In this document: piece after piece, positions 31,431 to 42,207 of the stretch
Position numbering within the stretch: the first letter of the stretch is position 1
How the letters are laid out: every line of letters starts with the position of its first letter
Assembly (NCBI GenBank): GCA_020466095.1
Contig: CM035806.1
Coordinates: forward strand, 112,561,401 to 112,625,400
Source: Chlorops oryzae
Taxonomy: Eukaryota > Arthropoda > Insecta > Diptera > Chloropidae
DNA length: 64,000 nucleotides
Reading direction: 5' to 3'
Notes under the pieces: generated by a model
The model's database searches: none
Told to the model about the DNA's origin: nothing
The model's input: the letters and a program-made list of their open reading frames with translations, nothing else
Program-made: the position numbers and the translations under genes

Positions 31431-31863
31431 CCCAGCAAACATTTACCCTTACTAATCAATTGGAAGTAATATGCGCCCGCAAACAAAAGGCTTGGATCCA
31501 AGTGTTGGAATTTATTTGGAATTAAAGTGTAAGTAAGCAAAACGGCTCCCTTTTTATTCAATTGGATTTGAGATTGGAAAACATATAAGTCCAAGCATTC
31601 GAATTAAATATTTTCCAAGCCTAAACAAGCAGTAACAATCCGATGATGTTAAATAATATTTCAAACCTTAGAGGAATAACTAGCTTTCATCCAAACAATT
31701 GTGGAAAAATTAAAACAAATATTTGTAAGCACATTTGGAAAGCGTTTGCGAAATGTTTGCGAATTTTATATGGCACATATGCTTGGAAAAAGTTTGGAAA
31801 ATTATTTGGAAACAAATGAATACTAAGCACCTTTGGAAAAAGCTTATCCAAATGTTTGCTGGG
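31431..31863. mobile_element. Family D TIR element, copy 1
   Basis: Ends are CCCAGCAAACATTTaccc and, inverted, CCCAGCAAACATTT; the flanks are TT on both sides (31429-31430, 31864-31865). 433 bp, no ORF. Interior words TTGGAAAA/TTTGGAAA recur. A second copy at 42018-44394 confirms the internal sequence. Confidence 0.85.
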
Positions 31864-31865
31864 TT

Positions 31866-32230
31866 TGGCCATCACGTCAGTACTGACCTAAAGCAATAAT
31901 TCATATTTTTTCTGTAAAAGTTAATTAACTGAAAATTTTCCAGAAAACTGATGTCAGCTCGGAATTGTACTATACCTCAGAATTTTAATATAATTTTGCT
32001 TATACGTCGATTTTTTTAATCAGGTTTATTTCAAAGGTTTTTTAATGCTATTGGAAAGCCGTGAAGCTGATTATACTTAAAATCTTATCTCTTCTCAGTT
32101 ACAGTGCAGCCTCTCCTTGCGGACACTCCTCTTAAACGGACACTTTTTGGGAATGCTTTAGCATTCCTGCTTCTCAAATGAGCCTAGTCTCATCTTAATA
32201 GCAAATGTTATTCGCGACATAATCGAGACG
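31866..32230. other. Spacer with possible pogo/Tigger-like end
   Basis: CAGTGCAGCCTCTCCTTGCG at 32103 resembles the CAGT-starting termini of pogo-type elements. No partner end was found, so this is only suggestive. Confidence 0.3.
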
Positions 32231-32995
32231 AAACAAGTAAGGGTGTAATAGTCAGGCAAGCCTGACAATAGAATACCTGACAGAGACACACATCTTCAAA
32301 TAATTTTTAATATCAGGAGTTGTTTAAGGCCATAGGGGCCCCATATACCGACTCTGTTTAATTTCTTTATGAAAACCGCCCCTTTGCCACGCCCACTTTT
32401 CCAATTTTTCGGAATTCCAATCGGAGGCTTACATATACGCGCAAATTCTAAGTTTCATTGAATTATTTGGAAAAAGTCAGATTTTGGGGCAGTTTTGAGA
32501 TTTTTGTGACAGACCCTAGTACTGGAGGTACCCTTAAAAATGGACCGATCAAGGAAATTTTTGGGCAGGATGTTTATGGCTACAAAGGAAGTATAAGTGG
32601 CAATTTTCGTTGAAGTCCCATAGGCGTTTCGGGAGTAGGAGACAATTTTCGAAAAACGCCCCTCTGCCACGCCCATTTTTCTAATTTTTGTAAATCATAT
32701 TAATTGGCCTAAAATATGTTCAAATGCCAAATTTCATCAAAATATCTTGAAAAACATCGGTTTTAGAGCAGTTTTTGTGATTTTCACAACAGACCTTAGT
32801 ACTGGAGGTACCCCTAAAAATGGTCCGATCGGGTCCATTCTCGAACTTGTTCTTACTCATAACCCCGTGAGAACGCATACCATTTCGTCGAGATAGGTCA
32901 ACTCCTTCGATAAGAAAACTGTATACAAACAGACAGACGGACAGACAGACGGACAGACGGACGGGCAGACAGACGGACGGACAGACAGACAGACT

Positions 32996-33042
<47 letters not shown>

Positions 33043-33167
33043 GGGCAGACAGACGGACAGACAGACGGACATACAGACAGACGGACAGACAGACAGACAG
33101 ACGGACAGACAGACAGACGGACAGACAGACAGATGGACAGACAGACGGACAGACAGACAGACAGACG

Positions 33168-33206
<39 letters not shown>

Positions 33207-33510
33207 GGGCAGACAGACGGACAGACAGACGGACAGACAGACAGACGGACAGACAGACAGACGGACAGACAGACAGTTGGACAGACGGACAGACAGACAG
33301 ACGGACGGACAGACAGACAGACAGAGAGACAGACAGACAGACAGACGGACAGACAGACGGACAGACAGACGGACATGGCTAAATCGAATCTCCTAGTGAC
33401 GCTGACCATTTCTATATATATTTTGTATGGTCTATCTCGACTGGTTATGGGTGTTACACACAACCACACAAACTCAATATACCCTCGACACAGAGATTGT
33501 CGGGTATACA
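32231..33510 (-). mobile_element. DINE-like family A copy 2 with long GACA/GACG array
   Basis: Minus orientation: the 3' terminus AACAAGTAAGGGTG is at 32232 and the 5' terminus GTCGGGTATA at about 33500-33509. Between the usual flanks the microsatellite has grown to ~445 bp (32929-33373) of GACA with interspersed GACG. The long Cys-Leu-Ser-Val and Thr-Asp-Arg-Gln ORFs across it are translations of the tetranucleotide, not genes. Confidence 0.95.
32929..33373. repeat. GACA/GACG tetranucleotide microsatellite
   Basis: About 110 tetranucleotide units, mostly GACA with GACG variants; similar but shorter tracts sit at the same place in the other family A copies (34309-34655 and 63028-63159). Confidence 0.95.
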
Positions 33511-33868
33511 GACAACACATTTGAAAGGTTAAATGTGGGTTCTAAAAACTTCGAAGTGTGGAGATATGCAAAAACTGGCGTGTCACATAATCGGTTCCAT
33601 TACATTCCTCTGGGAAGTTAAAAAAAATCCTCTTCAGATGGAAATCCATACATTATTTGGAATAATGCAAGCCCAAAAATGTTTTTATGAATTTAGAACT
33701 TTTATTTTTCGGGATCGGATTTGAATATGAAAAGATCAATTCTGTACCTTGGAATTATTTTTATGCACATACCGTGAAATAAATTATTCAAACGCGTTTA
33801 GTGCCGGCTCATGAGCGCAGACATGTCGCTGAGTAATTGTGTAAAAATTTTGACAGTAAGTCAAAAGC
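33511..33868. other. Spacer between family A copies
   Basis: No supported gene or repeat seen. Confidence 0.4.
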
Positions 33869-35064
33869 AAACAAGTAAGGGTGTTATAGTCAGGCGAGCC
33901 TGACAATAGAATACCCGACACAGACACACATCTTCAAATAATTTTTAATATCAGGAGTTGTTTAAGGCCAAAGGGGCCCCATATACCGACTTTTGTCTAA
34001 TTTCTTTATGAAAACCGCCTTTTTGCCACGCCCACTTTTCCAATTTTTCGGATTTCTAATCGGAGGCTTAAATATACGCGCAAAATCCAGGTTTCATTGA
34101 AATATTTGGAAAAAGTCAGATTTTGGGGCATTTTTGAGATTTTTGTGACAGACCCTAGTACTGGAGGTACCCTTAAAAATGGACCGATCAAGAAAATTTT
34201 TGGGCAGGATGTTTATGGCTACAAAGGAAGCATAACCAGTCGAGATAGACCATACAAAATATACATATATAGAAATGGTCAGCGTCACTAGGAGACTCGA
34301 TTTAGCCATGTCCGTCTGTCTGTCCGTCTGTCTGTCCGTCTGTCTGTCTGTCTGTCTGTCCGTCCGTCTGTCTGTCTGTCTGTCCGTCTGTCTGTCTGTC
34401 TGTCTGTCCGTCTGTCTGTCTGTCCGTCTGTCTGTCCGTCTGTCTGTCCGTCTGTCTGTCCGTCTGTCTGTCCGTCTGTCCGTCTGTTTGTCTGTCCGTC
34501 CGTCTGTCTGTCCGTCCGTCTGTATGTCTGTCTGTCTTTTCGTCTGTCTGTCTGTCTTTCCGTCTGTCTTTCCGTCTGTCTGCCCGTCTGTCTGTCCGTC
34601 TGTCTGTCCGTCTGTCTGTCCGTCTGTCTGTCTGTTTGTCTGTCTGTCTGTATACAGTTCTCTTATCGAAGGAGTTGAGCTTTCATGACAAAATTTGGTA
34701 TGCGTGCTCACGGCATGAGTAAGAACAAGTTCGAGAATGGACCCGATCGGACCATTTTTGAGGGTACCTCCAGTACTAGGGTCTGTCACAAAAATCCCAA
34801 AACTGACTCAAAATCTGAATTTTTCGGAATATTTCAATGAAGCTTAGAATTTGAGCGTATTTTTAAGCCTCCGATTGGAATTCAAAAAATTAGAAAAGTG
34901 GGCGTGGAAAAGGGTTGGTTTTCATAAAGCAATTCAACAAAAGTCGGTATATGGGGCCCCTTATGGCCTTAAACACCTTTTTATATTAAAACATATTTTA
35001 GCATGTGTGTCTGTGTATGGTTTTCTATTGTTAGACTCGCCTGACTATAACACCCTTGAATGTT
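33869..35064. mobile_element. Family A copy 3, inverted composite (3' ends at both sides)
   Basis: 33869-34235 is the 3' half in minus orientation (starts AACAAGTAAGGGTG with its hairpin). At ~34235 the sequence switches to plus orientation (CCAGTCGAGATAGACC onwards) through a GTCT/GTCC tract (34309-34655) to a second 3' end (GCCTGACTATAACACCC) near 35056. The 5' end is absent on both sides, so the unit is bounded by two opposed 3' ends. Confidence 0.85.
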
Positions 35065-35953
35065 TTTATACCCGACACACTCTGTGTCGAGGGTATATTG
35101 CGTTTCTGTGGTTGTGTGTAACACCCAGAACCAGTCGAGATAGACCACACAAAATATATATATAGAAATGATCAGCGTCACAAGGAGATTCGATTTAGCC
35201 ATGTCCGTCTGTCTGTCTATCTGTCTGTCCGTCTGTCTGTCCGTCTGTCTGTCTGTATACAGTTCTCTTATCGAAGGAGTTGAGCTATCATGACAAAATT
35301 TGGTATGCGTTCTCACGGGGACATGAGTAAGAACAAGTTCGAGAATGGACCTGATCGGATCATTTTTAGGGGTACCTCCAGTACTAGGGTTTGTTGTGAA
35401 AGTCACAAAAACTGCTCTAAAACTGATTTTTTTCAAGATATTTTGATGAAATTTGGCATTTGAACATATTTTAGGCCAATTAATGTGATTTACAAAAATT
35501 AGAAAAATGGGCGTGGCAGAAGGGCGCTTTTCGAAAATTGTCTCCCACTCCCGAAACGCCTATGGGACTTCAACGAAAATTTCCACTTATACTTCCTTTG
35601 TAGCCATAAACATCCTCCCCAAAAACTTCCTTGATCGGTCCATTATTAAGGGTACCTCCAGTACTAGGGTCTGTCACAAAAATCTAAAAACTGCCCCAAA
35701 ATCTGACTTTTTCCAAATAATTCAATGCAACTTAGAATTTGCGCGTATATTTAAGCGTCCGATTAGAATCTGAAAAATTGGAAAAGTGGGCGTGGCAAAG
35801 GGGCGGTTTTCATAAAGAAATTAAACAGAGTCGGTATATGGGGCCCCTATGGCCTTAAACAACTCCTGATATTAAAAATTATTTGAAGATGTGTGTCTCT
35901 GTCGGCTATTCTATTGTCAGGCTTGAATTACTATAACACCCTTACTTGTTTTT
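35065..35953 (+). mobile_element. Family A copy 4, head-to-tail with copy 3
   Basis: Complete plus-strand copy from TTTATACCCGACACACTCTG to CACCCTTACTTGTTT, with a short GTCT tract (35204-35259). It starts within a few bases of the 3' end of copy 3, giving a tandem arrangement. Confidence 0.9.
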
Positions 35954-36057
35954 TTCGTTTTGCTTGCAAATGAACAAGACATTAGCAGTGGCGTCGATAA
36001 AATGGATGGCTGGCAACATTTATGCTCTTTTAGAGCCTATACTGAAATATGCAGTAA

Positions 36058-36469
36058 AGGTGCTCTCACGCAATATGTATCGAGCAATATGACCTGTCAA
36101 ATATGCCACAAGTGAAGCTGGCATGTCGTATGAATGCAAGAATGTCGATACATATGACTGCGCCAAATGCCTGTCCATCTTCCTTTATTAGATTTTCAAA
36201 CTAATTTGATAATCGTATGTGTGCACACGCGAAAACAACTGTTTTCTTTTAAAAATATAAATTGCGCAAAATGGAGTCGGCAAAGGTAAATATAGTTTGC
36301 TTTTTAATAAATTGATAATTTTAAAACAAAGGAATTAATCGACATGACATATACATATGTGTCGTGTGAGTGCAAAAAAGACAATGCATGTTCCAAACCA
36401 ATTTTGACAGGAATACGGAATGAAATTTGACAGGTCATATTGCTCGATACATATTGTGTGAGAGCACTT
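36058..36469. mobile_element. MITE with ~45-bp TIRs and TAA duplication
   Basis: The left arm has GTGCTCTCACGCAATATGTA and CGAGCAATATGACCTGTCAA; the right arm is its inverse with few changes. TAA flanks at 36055-36057 and 36470-36472. At 36271 a short ATG frame (MESAK) runs into GTAAATATAG, which could be the first exon of a deleted transposase. Confidence 0.8.
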
Positions 36470-36472
36470 TAA

Positions 36473-38114
36473 GTAAAGCGCCCTTAAGAAATACGAGATG
36501 TCAAGTAATCAAGTGCGCAGTGTTGCATGCGACTTTCCTGCTTTAGTTCGTCATAGAAATGAACATGTCCATTTTTTATGCTGATTGCTGATTGCGGCAC
36601 ATTTTTCAAAGTAAATACTGACACCGACTTCGAAGGTTTTAAGCTGTTGGCATACTTTAAAGAATTAAAGGAGCGTGAAAATAGTTGTCTCTCTCACTTT
36701 TTACGACGTTGTAGCGAATAGGCTCCTAATGTGCAAGTAGTTACTGCATATCTCAGTATGGGCTCGTAAGTGTGAAATTACTAATTCGAACAAAGGCGGA
36801 AAGTCACTTAAAATCGGCCAAAAGTTTCAAGATTTTTAATTTTAATTGGTAGAAGTTGAGCGAACACAAACTCATCTGTGGACCCCTGGGGTCTTGGGAC
36901 GTGAAATTAATTGATTACATTTATTCCTGAATAACAGGAACAAAATACCATTCAGAAAATATTGTAAATGCCTATAAGCAATGAATGCAAGACATCTTGC
37001 CACTGAATACCATGCTATACTATAGCTGTGTCCAGAGTCGTCTGCTAATTTTTGCAGTCTGGTTATAATTTACTCTAAACATATTGAGCACACAATTGTC
37101 ATTATCAAGTCTTTGGCTTCATTTTGAGGACAAAATTTTTAAATCTTTATTTTTTTCTTAAAAGTCAAGAGATAACCGTTATTTTTTGCCATTTATTTTA
37201 TTCAGCCTGAATAATTGTTATGTTAGGGTTTTTTATTTTTTGCAGCGGAAATAATCGTTATTCTCGGCTTTTTATTTTTTCCAAGCCAAAATAAACGGAC
37301 TTTCGTTTTTTGTTCGCATGAAAAAGGCGTCCTTGGAGGAAGCTTTTGAAGCCGACCCGAAAGGCCGTTTTTTTCGGCTGCAAAAAATAAAAAGCCCGTA
37401 ATAACGATTATTCAGGCTGAATAAAATAAACGGAAAAATATAACGGTTTTTTCGGCTGAAAAAAATTTACGTCTTAAAATACCTGTTATCGCTGACGTTT
37501 GTCCATAAAAGTTATAACCGTTACGGTCCCTGGTCTAAAGTAGACTTTTCGGTAGAAATTAGTCTTTTTAAATAACACTTCGGAAGAGGTTTTTTGGATT
37601 AGGGTTGATTTACTCGTCTTACTCACCGTGAATTTTTTTTCGAGTAGGACCGATCCATTTTGAGGAATTGGTATACTTTGAACCTCCATCTTTGAGTCTT
37701 ATTTTCAACTTTACTTTGAGTGTTTTCCCCTATCTCTATCACTGCTTCCTTCGCTCTTCTTCCCACAATATTTCTGATTATTCGTATATTAATTTTTTAT
37801 TTTTCTTTCTTTATTTTTAGTATCAAATTTTTGCGGCACTTCACTGCTCTGTTCTATTTAACATTGAATGCAACTTCAACTCAAATGGACTGCGGCCTGC
37901 CAATGAGCCAGATATCATATCAGGCAAATATTTATACAATTTCGCGATTGTCTTCGCATTCGCACGGTTTCGGTACCAGTTTGTGCTATATGCTCGAGCG
38001 ATGTTTTTTCGCGACTGAAAGAACGTTTCGGGCTTAACGATTTGCAAAACCAAGCGCGGCTGCGAGCTGACAACGTTTCTGAAAGCTGCTGCTCGGCTCT
38101 GTTGGTAATTTATA
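36473..38114. other. Gene-free stretch with one hairpin repeat
   Basis: Holds the palindromic block at 37175-37455; otherwise no supported feature. Confidence 0.5.
37175..37455. repeat. Hairpin MITE-like palindrome
   Basis: TTATTTTATTCAGCCTGAATAAT...TTTTATTTTTTGCAGC on the left is matched, inverted, by GCTGCAAAAAATAAAAAG...ATTATTCAGGCTGAATAAAA on the right, with ~95 bp of partly matching sequence between. Confidence 0.7.
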
Positions 38115-39960
38115 CAGGGTGTTTCCCATAATGGTGTACATCCGAAGGGCGGTGATAGAGGGGGTCAAGACGAACCAAAAATCGTATGGGAGGGGGTGGG
38201 GGTCGCAAATGCACTCTTGAGGAGTTATAGGGCCTTAAAGTTTTTTAGCACTAAGTCCAGAAAAACAATTCTCCCACGCTAGTGGCTTACTGTAGAAAAA
38301 AAAATGTTATGCGGTTTGAAAGCCAATTGTACAGGCTTTTGGGCAGAATTGAATTGATGGTCAAAACTGCAGTTATTGTGTGAAAAATAAACGCTCAAAG
38401 TCAAAAGTTCTGAAAAAATTTTCAATTATTTTACTTTGGGAGCCATTTTGGTATGGAAAAGGTCCAATTAACACATGCTTTTTTAATTTTTTTTTAAATC
38501 TTCGATCAATTTACTTCAAATCTGTGGTACATTTGTTATACCTTATTAGCGGTTTAACCTCAGGAAAAATAGGCTTTAAAAACGAACTTGAACTTTTTTT
38601 TATGTGATGAAATTCTTAAAAGAGCAATCTTTGTCTTACAATGGCCAGCCAGCAATTTCGTATTTAAGACAAATTTTGGTTTAAAATTTTACGAACTTTA
38701 ACTGGAAAAATTGGTAATTTTTTGCTGAGATTATTTAAATTGATTTTAAAACAAGTAAAGAAGTTTACATCGGCTAAGCCGATTGCACACATACCTTTTC
38801 CTCAGCCTGAAATATGTTAAAACATTACCTTAACAAAAATTCCTGCCGTTCCTAGCTTGGATATCTATTTATACCTTCTAAGACTCGAGATTATTATTAA
38901 GCACAAAATTTTCGCGGATGGTGAGCATGGTCAAATTTTAACCGTTAGAGGACATTTTGTCTAGCTGCGAAAACCTCAATTCAAAATAGTGAAAATAAAA
39001 TTTTTGCGAATTTCGCGAATGGTGATCATGGTCAAGTTTTAACCGTTAGAGGACATTTTGTATAGCTGCGAAATCCTCAATTCAAAATAGTGAAAATAAA
39101 ATTTTTTCGAATTTCGCGAATGGTGGTCATGGTCAAATTTTAACCGTTAGAGGACATTTTGTCTAGCTGCGAAATACTCAATTCAAAATAGTGAAAATAA
39201 ATTTTTTGCGAATTTCGCGAATGGTGGTCATGGTCAAAATTTAACCGTAAGAGGACATTTTTTCTAGCTGCGAAAACCTCAATTCAAAATAGTGAAAATT
39301 AAATTTTTGCGAATTTCGCGAATGGTGGTCATGGTCAAAATTTAACCGTTAGAGGACATTTTGTCTAGCTGCGAAAACCTCAATTCAAAATAGTGAAAAT
39401 AAAATTTTTGCGAATTTCGCGGATGGTGGTCTTGATCAAATTTAACCCTTAGAGGACATTTTGTTTAGCTGCGAAAACCTCAATTCAAAATAGTGAAAAT
39501 CAATTTTTGCGAATTTCGCGAAATGTGGTCATGGTCAAAATTTATCCATAATGGACGACTTTATTTGGCGGCAAAATACACAATCAGAAGAAGCAAAAAA
39601 ATAATTTTTGTATTCAGATATGAGAATAAGAGAAAGAGTGTTTTTTTCTATTGTGTAGGATGATGACCATAGTTATAGCGATGTCGCAATTTTTTTTCAG
39701 CGAAAGCTTAAGTCTACATAGTAGCTATACACTCACCAAATTTCAATAAGCTGGGATGTATAGTAAAAAAGTTATCCAGGAAAAACGTTAAAAATCGTGA
39801 TTTTTGAAACATCTGAACCACTTCCCACGACCCAAGAAGGGACTACGAAAAAAATTTGTATGCAGTTTTTCGGACATTTACCTGGTTGAAGTCCATGCCA
39901 AATTTCAATATGATATCTTTCATGGCTTAGGAGTAAATTACGAAAAACTAAAGTGTGACC

Positions 39961-40040
<80 letters not shown>

Positions 40041-40660
40041 TGGCTAGATCGATTCCTCTTGTCACCCTGATCAAGAATATATATATATGTCTATATCTAC
40101 CGCGACTCCTTTGGTATGTTACATACACCGTGCCAAACTTAATATACCCTTTCCTTCGGAAAAGGTATAAAAAGTTCAAGTTCGTTTTTAAATCCTATTT
40201 TTCCTGAGGTTAAACCGCTAATAAGGTATAACAAATATACCACGGATTTGAAGTAAATTGATCGAAGATTTTAAAAAAAATTAAAAAAGCATGTGTTAAT
40301 TGCACCTTTTCCATACCAAAATGGCTCCCAAAGTAAAATAATTGAAAATTTTTTCAGAACTTTTGACTTTGAGCGTTTATTTTTCACACAATAACTGCAG
40401 TTTTGACCATCAATTCAATTCTGCCCAAAAGCCTGTACAATTGGCTTTCAAACCGCATAACATTTTTTTTTCTACAGTAAGCCACTAGCGTGGGAGAATT
40501 GTTTTTCTGGACTTAGTGCCAAAAAATTTTAAGGCCCTAAAACTCCTCAGGGGTGCATTTGCGACCCAGACCCCCCCCCCCCCCCCCTCCCATACGATTT
40601 TTCGTCTTGACCCCCTCTATCACCACCCTTCGGATGTACACCGTTATGGGAACCACCCTG
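38115..40660. mobile_element. Fold-back TIR element (~490-bp arms) split by family B copy 3
   Basis: Arms 38115-38605 and 40171-40660 are near-perfect inverted repeats: outer ends CAGGGTGtTTCCCATAA and, inverted, CAGGGTGgTTCCCATAA; inner ends GAACTTGAACTTTTT. TA flanks both sides (38113-38114 and 40661-40662). The loop has ~150 bp of other DNA plus family B copy 3. A poly-C run (40570-40587) is where the right arm has expanded relative to the left. TA duplication and CAGGGTG ends suggest Tc1/mariner-type mobilisation (inference). Confidence 0.85.
38751..40172 (-). mobile_element. DINE-1/Helentron-like element, family B copy 3
   Basis: Same sequence as copy 2 (29802-31222) at offset 8949 with no difference noticed, including seven ~110-bp tandem units and the (GTCT)n tract at 39961-40040. 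It lies in the loop of a fold-back element. Confidence 0.95.
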
Positions 40661-40706
40661 TATATATAAATAATATATATTATATATATCTTATATAAAA
40701 AATATA

Positions 40707-41576
40707 AGGTAAGTGTACCACGTAAGGCCCGGCTCCTCGTAAGGCCCACTTTCATTTTAACCAACTTCTAACTATCAAATGTTTCTGTACTTGCACATGT
40801 TGAAACATGTCCTCAAGTTATTTCGTAGAAATAAAAAATTAAGACAATCGCACTGTATTTGCGGCGACCACAGTCAATTGAAAATAACAGAGGCGTAAAA
40901 AAGCCATTTTTATAGTGGACGATGCTTAAAAAATAATGATCTATAGTGAAATTGTGGGTTGCTTTCTTAAAATAACAAAGTTTGTTGTATTGTGAAGATA
41001 CAGAGGTATGTTTATGGTAAAAAAATCAAAAGCAAATTTTTTTTTCTTGGAAGGCCTATGAAGGCCCACCATAAAAAATTCAACAACGGTCATTAAGAAA
41101 CCTTATATTATATTATATTTAGTTGCTCTGAGGTCAAAAGACGGCAACTATACCTTTTTTTTGCTTAAATAGCGTTTAATCTTTAATTCTTAATCAAAAA
41201 CAGGCTAGTAATATTCGTTAAGTTTTTTTAAATAAACGAATTTTGTCTGATATTTTAATTTTTTTTACTAGCTTTTACAATATAAATTAACATAAAAGGC
41301 TTTCAAAAGTAATGAATGCAAGTTTGGGTTCATTATCTCAAACAAGGAGTAAGTGGGCCTTTTAAGGTACACATGTTCCTCGTAAGGCCCAAAATGACGT
41401 TTTTTTAAATCGCATTTTAGGAGCTTTTCCGATAATGATTTTTGGTAGAATTTTTTGTTTTTCTATAGAAAATTTATCAAATAAAGCAACACAAAAACAA
41501 TCGGGTTTCTATCATCAATACTTTGTACGCTGTAATCGAAAAGGTGTTAGGTGGGCCTTACGTGGTACACTTACCT
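40707..41576. mobile_element. 870-bp TIR element, TA duplication
   Basis: Ends AGGTAAGTGTACCACGTAAG and the perfect inverse at 41557-41576 (the match extends to ~25 bp, including GGCCC). TA on both sides (40705-40706, 41577-41578). The word CTCGTAAGGCCC recurs inside the left and right thirds. No ORF. Likely a non-autonomous TA-targeting element. Confidence 0.85.
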
Positions 41577-41578
41577 TA

Positions 41579-42017
41579 GTACGAATTTAACCCCGCAAGT
41601 ATGTAATTGCTTGCGAACGCAGTCAGCTTAAAATTTTCGATAATAAAATTGCCTTGATTAGGTCTGTGCCACGCCTACAAATGATGAGTTTGTATAGCTT
41701 GACATGTGCACACATGTTCATTAGCGTACCAAGGGGTGAGAGGGAGAGGTGGGGTTGCGGTCCGCCCTGGGTGCCACCCTTATAGCGGTGCACAAACCAT
41801 GCAACACAATATTAGAGTTGCAAATGAAGCGATTGGAAGAAAACCTTAAAATTTTTTTAACCCTTAATTCATATCCTCTAGAGGTACAATTGCGCCAAAT
41901 ATGAACCATTTTCAAAACATCAACTTTTTTTCGTTGTCCGTTTCACGTGGAATGACCCATATGCAAAAGTATATATAATAATAAACATGTAATAAATTTC
42001 AATAAAGCACAACGGGC
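41579..42017. other. Spacer with transposon-end-like GC-rich patch
   Basis: 41722-41790 (GTACCAAGGGGTGAGAGGG to GGTGCCACCC) is GC-rich and resembles, in part inverted, 44490-44535 (GGTGCCACCCGTGCTAGC). Possibly ends of one degraded element; not resolved. Confidence 0.35.
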
Positions 42018-42207
42018 CCCAGCAAACATTTACCCTTACTAAACAATTGGAAGTTATTAGCGCCCGCAAAAAAGGCTTGGAAAAACTGTTTTCCAGTTAT
42101 TGGAATTCGTTTGGAATTCAACACAAAACAAACAAAACGGCTCCTTTTTATTCAATTGGATTTGAGATTGGAAATCATATAAATCCAAGCATTCGAATTA
42201 AATATTT

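Noticed and set aside
31866..32230. pogo/Tigger element at 32103
   Set aside because: Only one CAGT-like end seen; no partner terminus or transposase.
32929..33373. GACA array considered as a CRISPR-like or satellite array
   Set aside because: Simple four-base unit with no spacers, always at the same place within a known element; the DNA is eukaryotic.
32720..33520. Long ORF of repeated Cys-Leu-Ser-Val
   Set aside because: It is the translation of the GTCT/GTCC tetranucleotide tract of a DINE-like element; matching ORFs exist on the opposite strand as Thr-Asp-Arg-Gln repeats.
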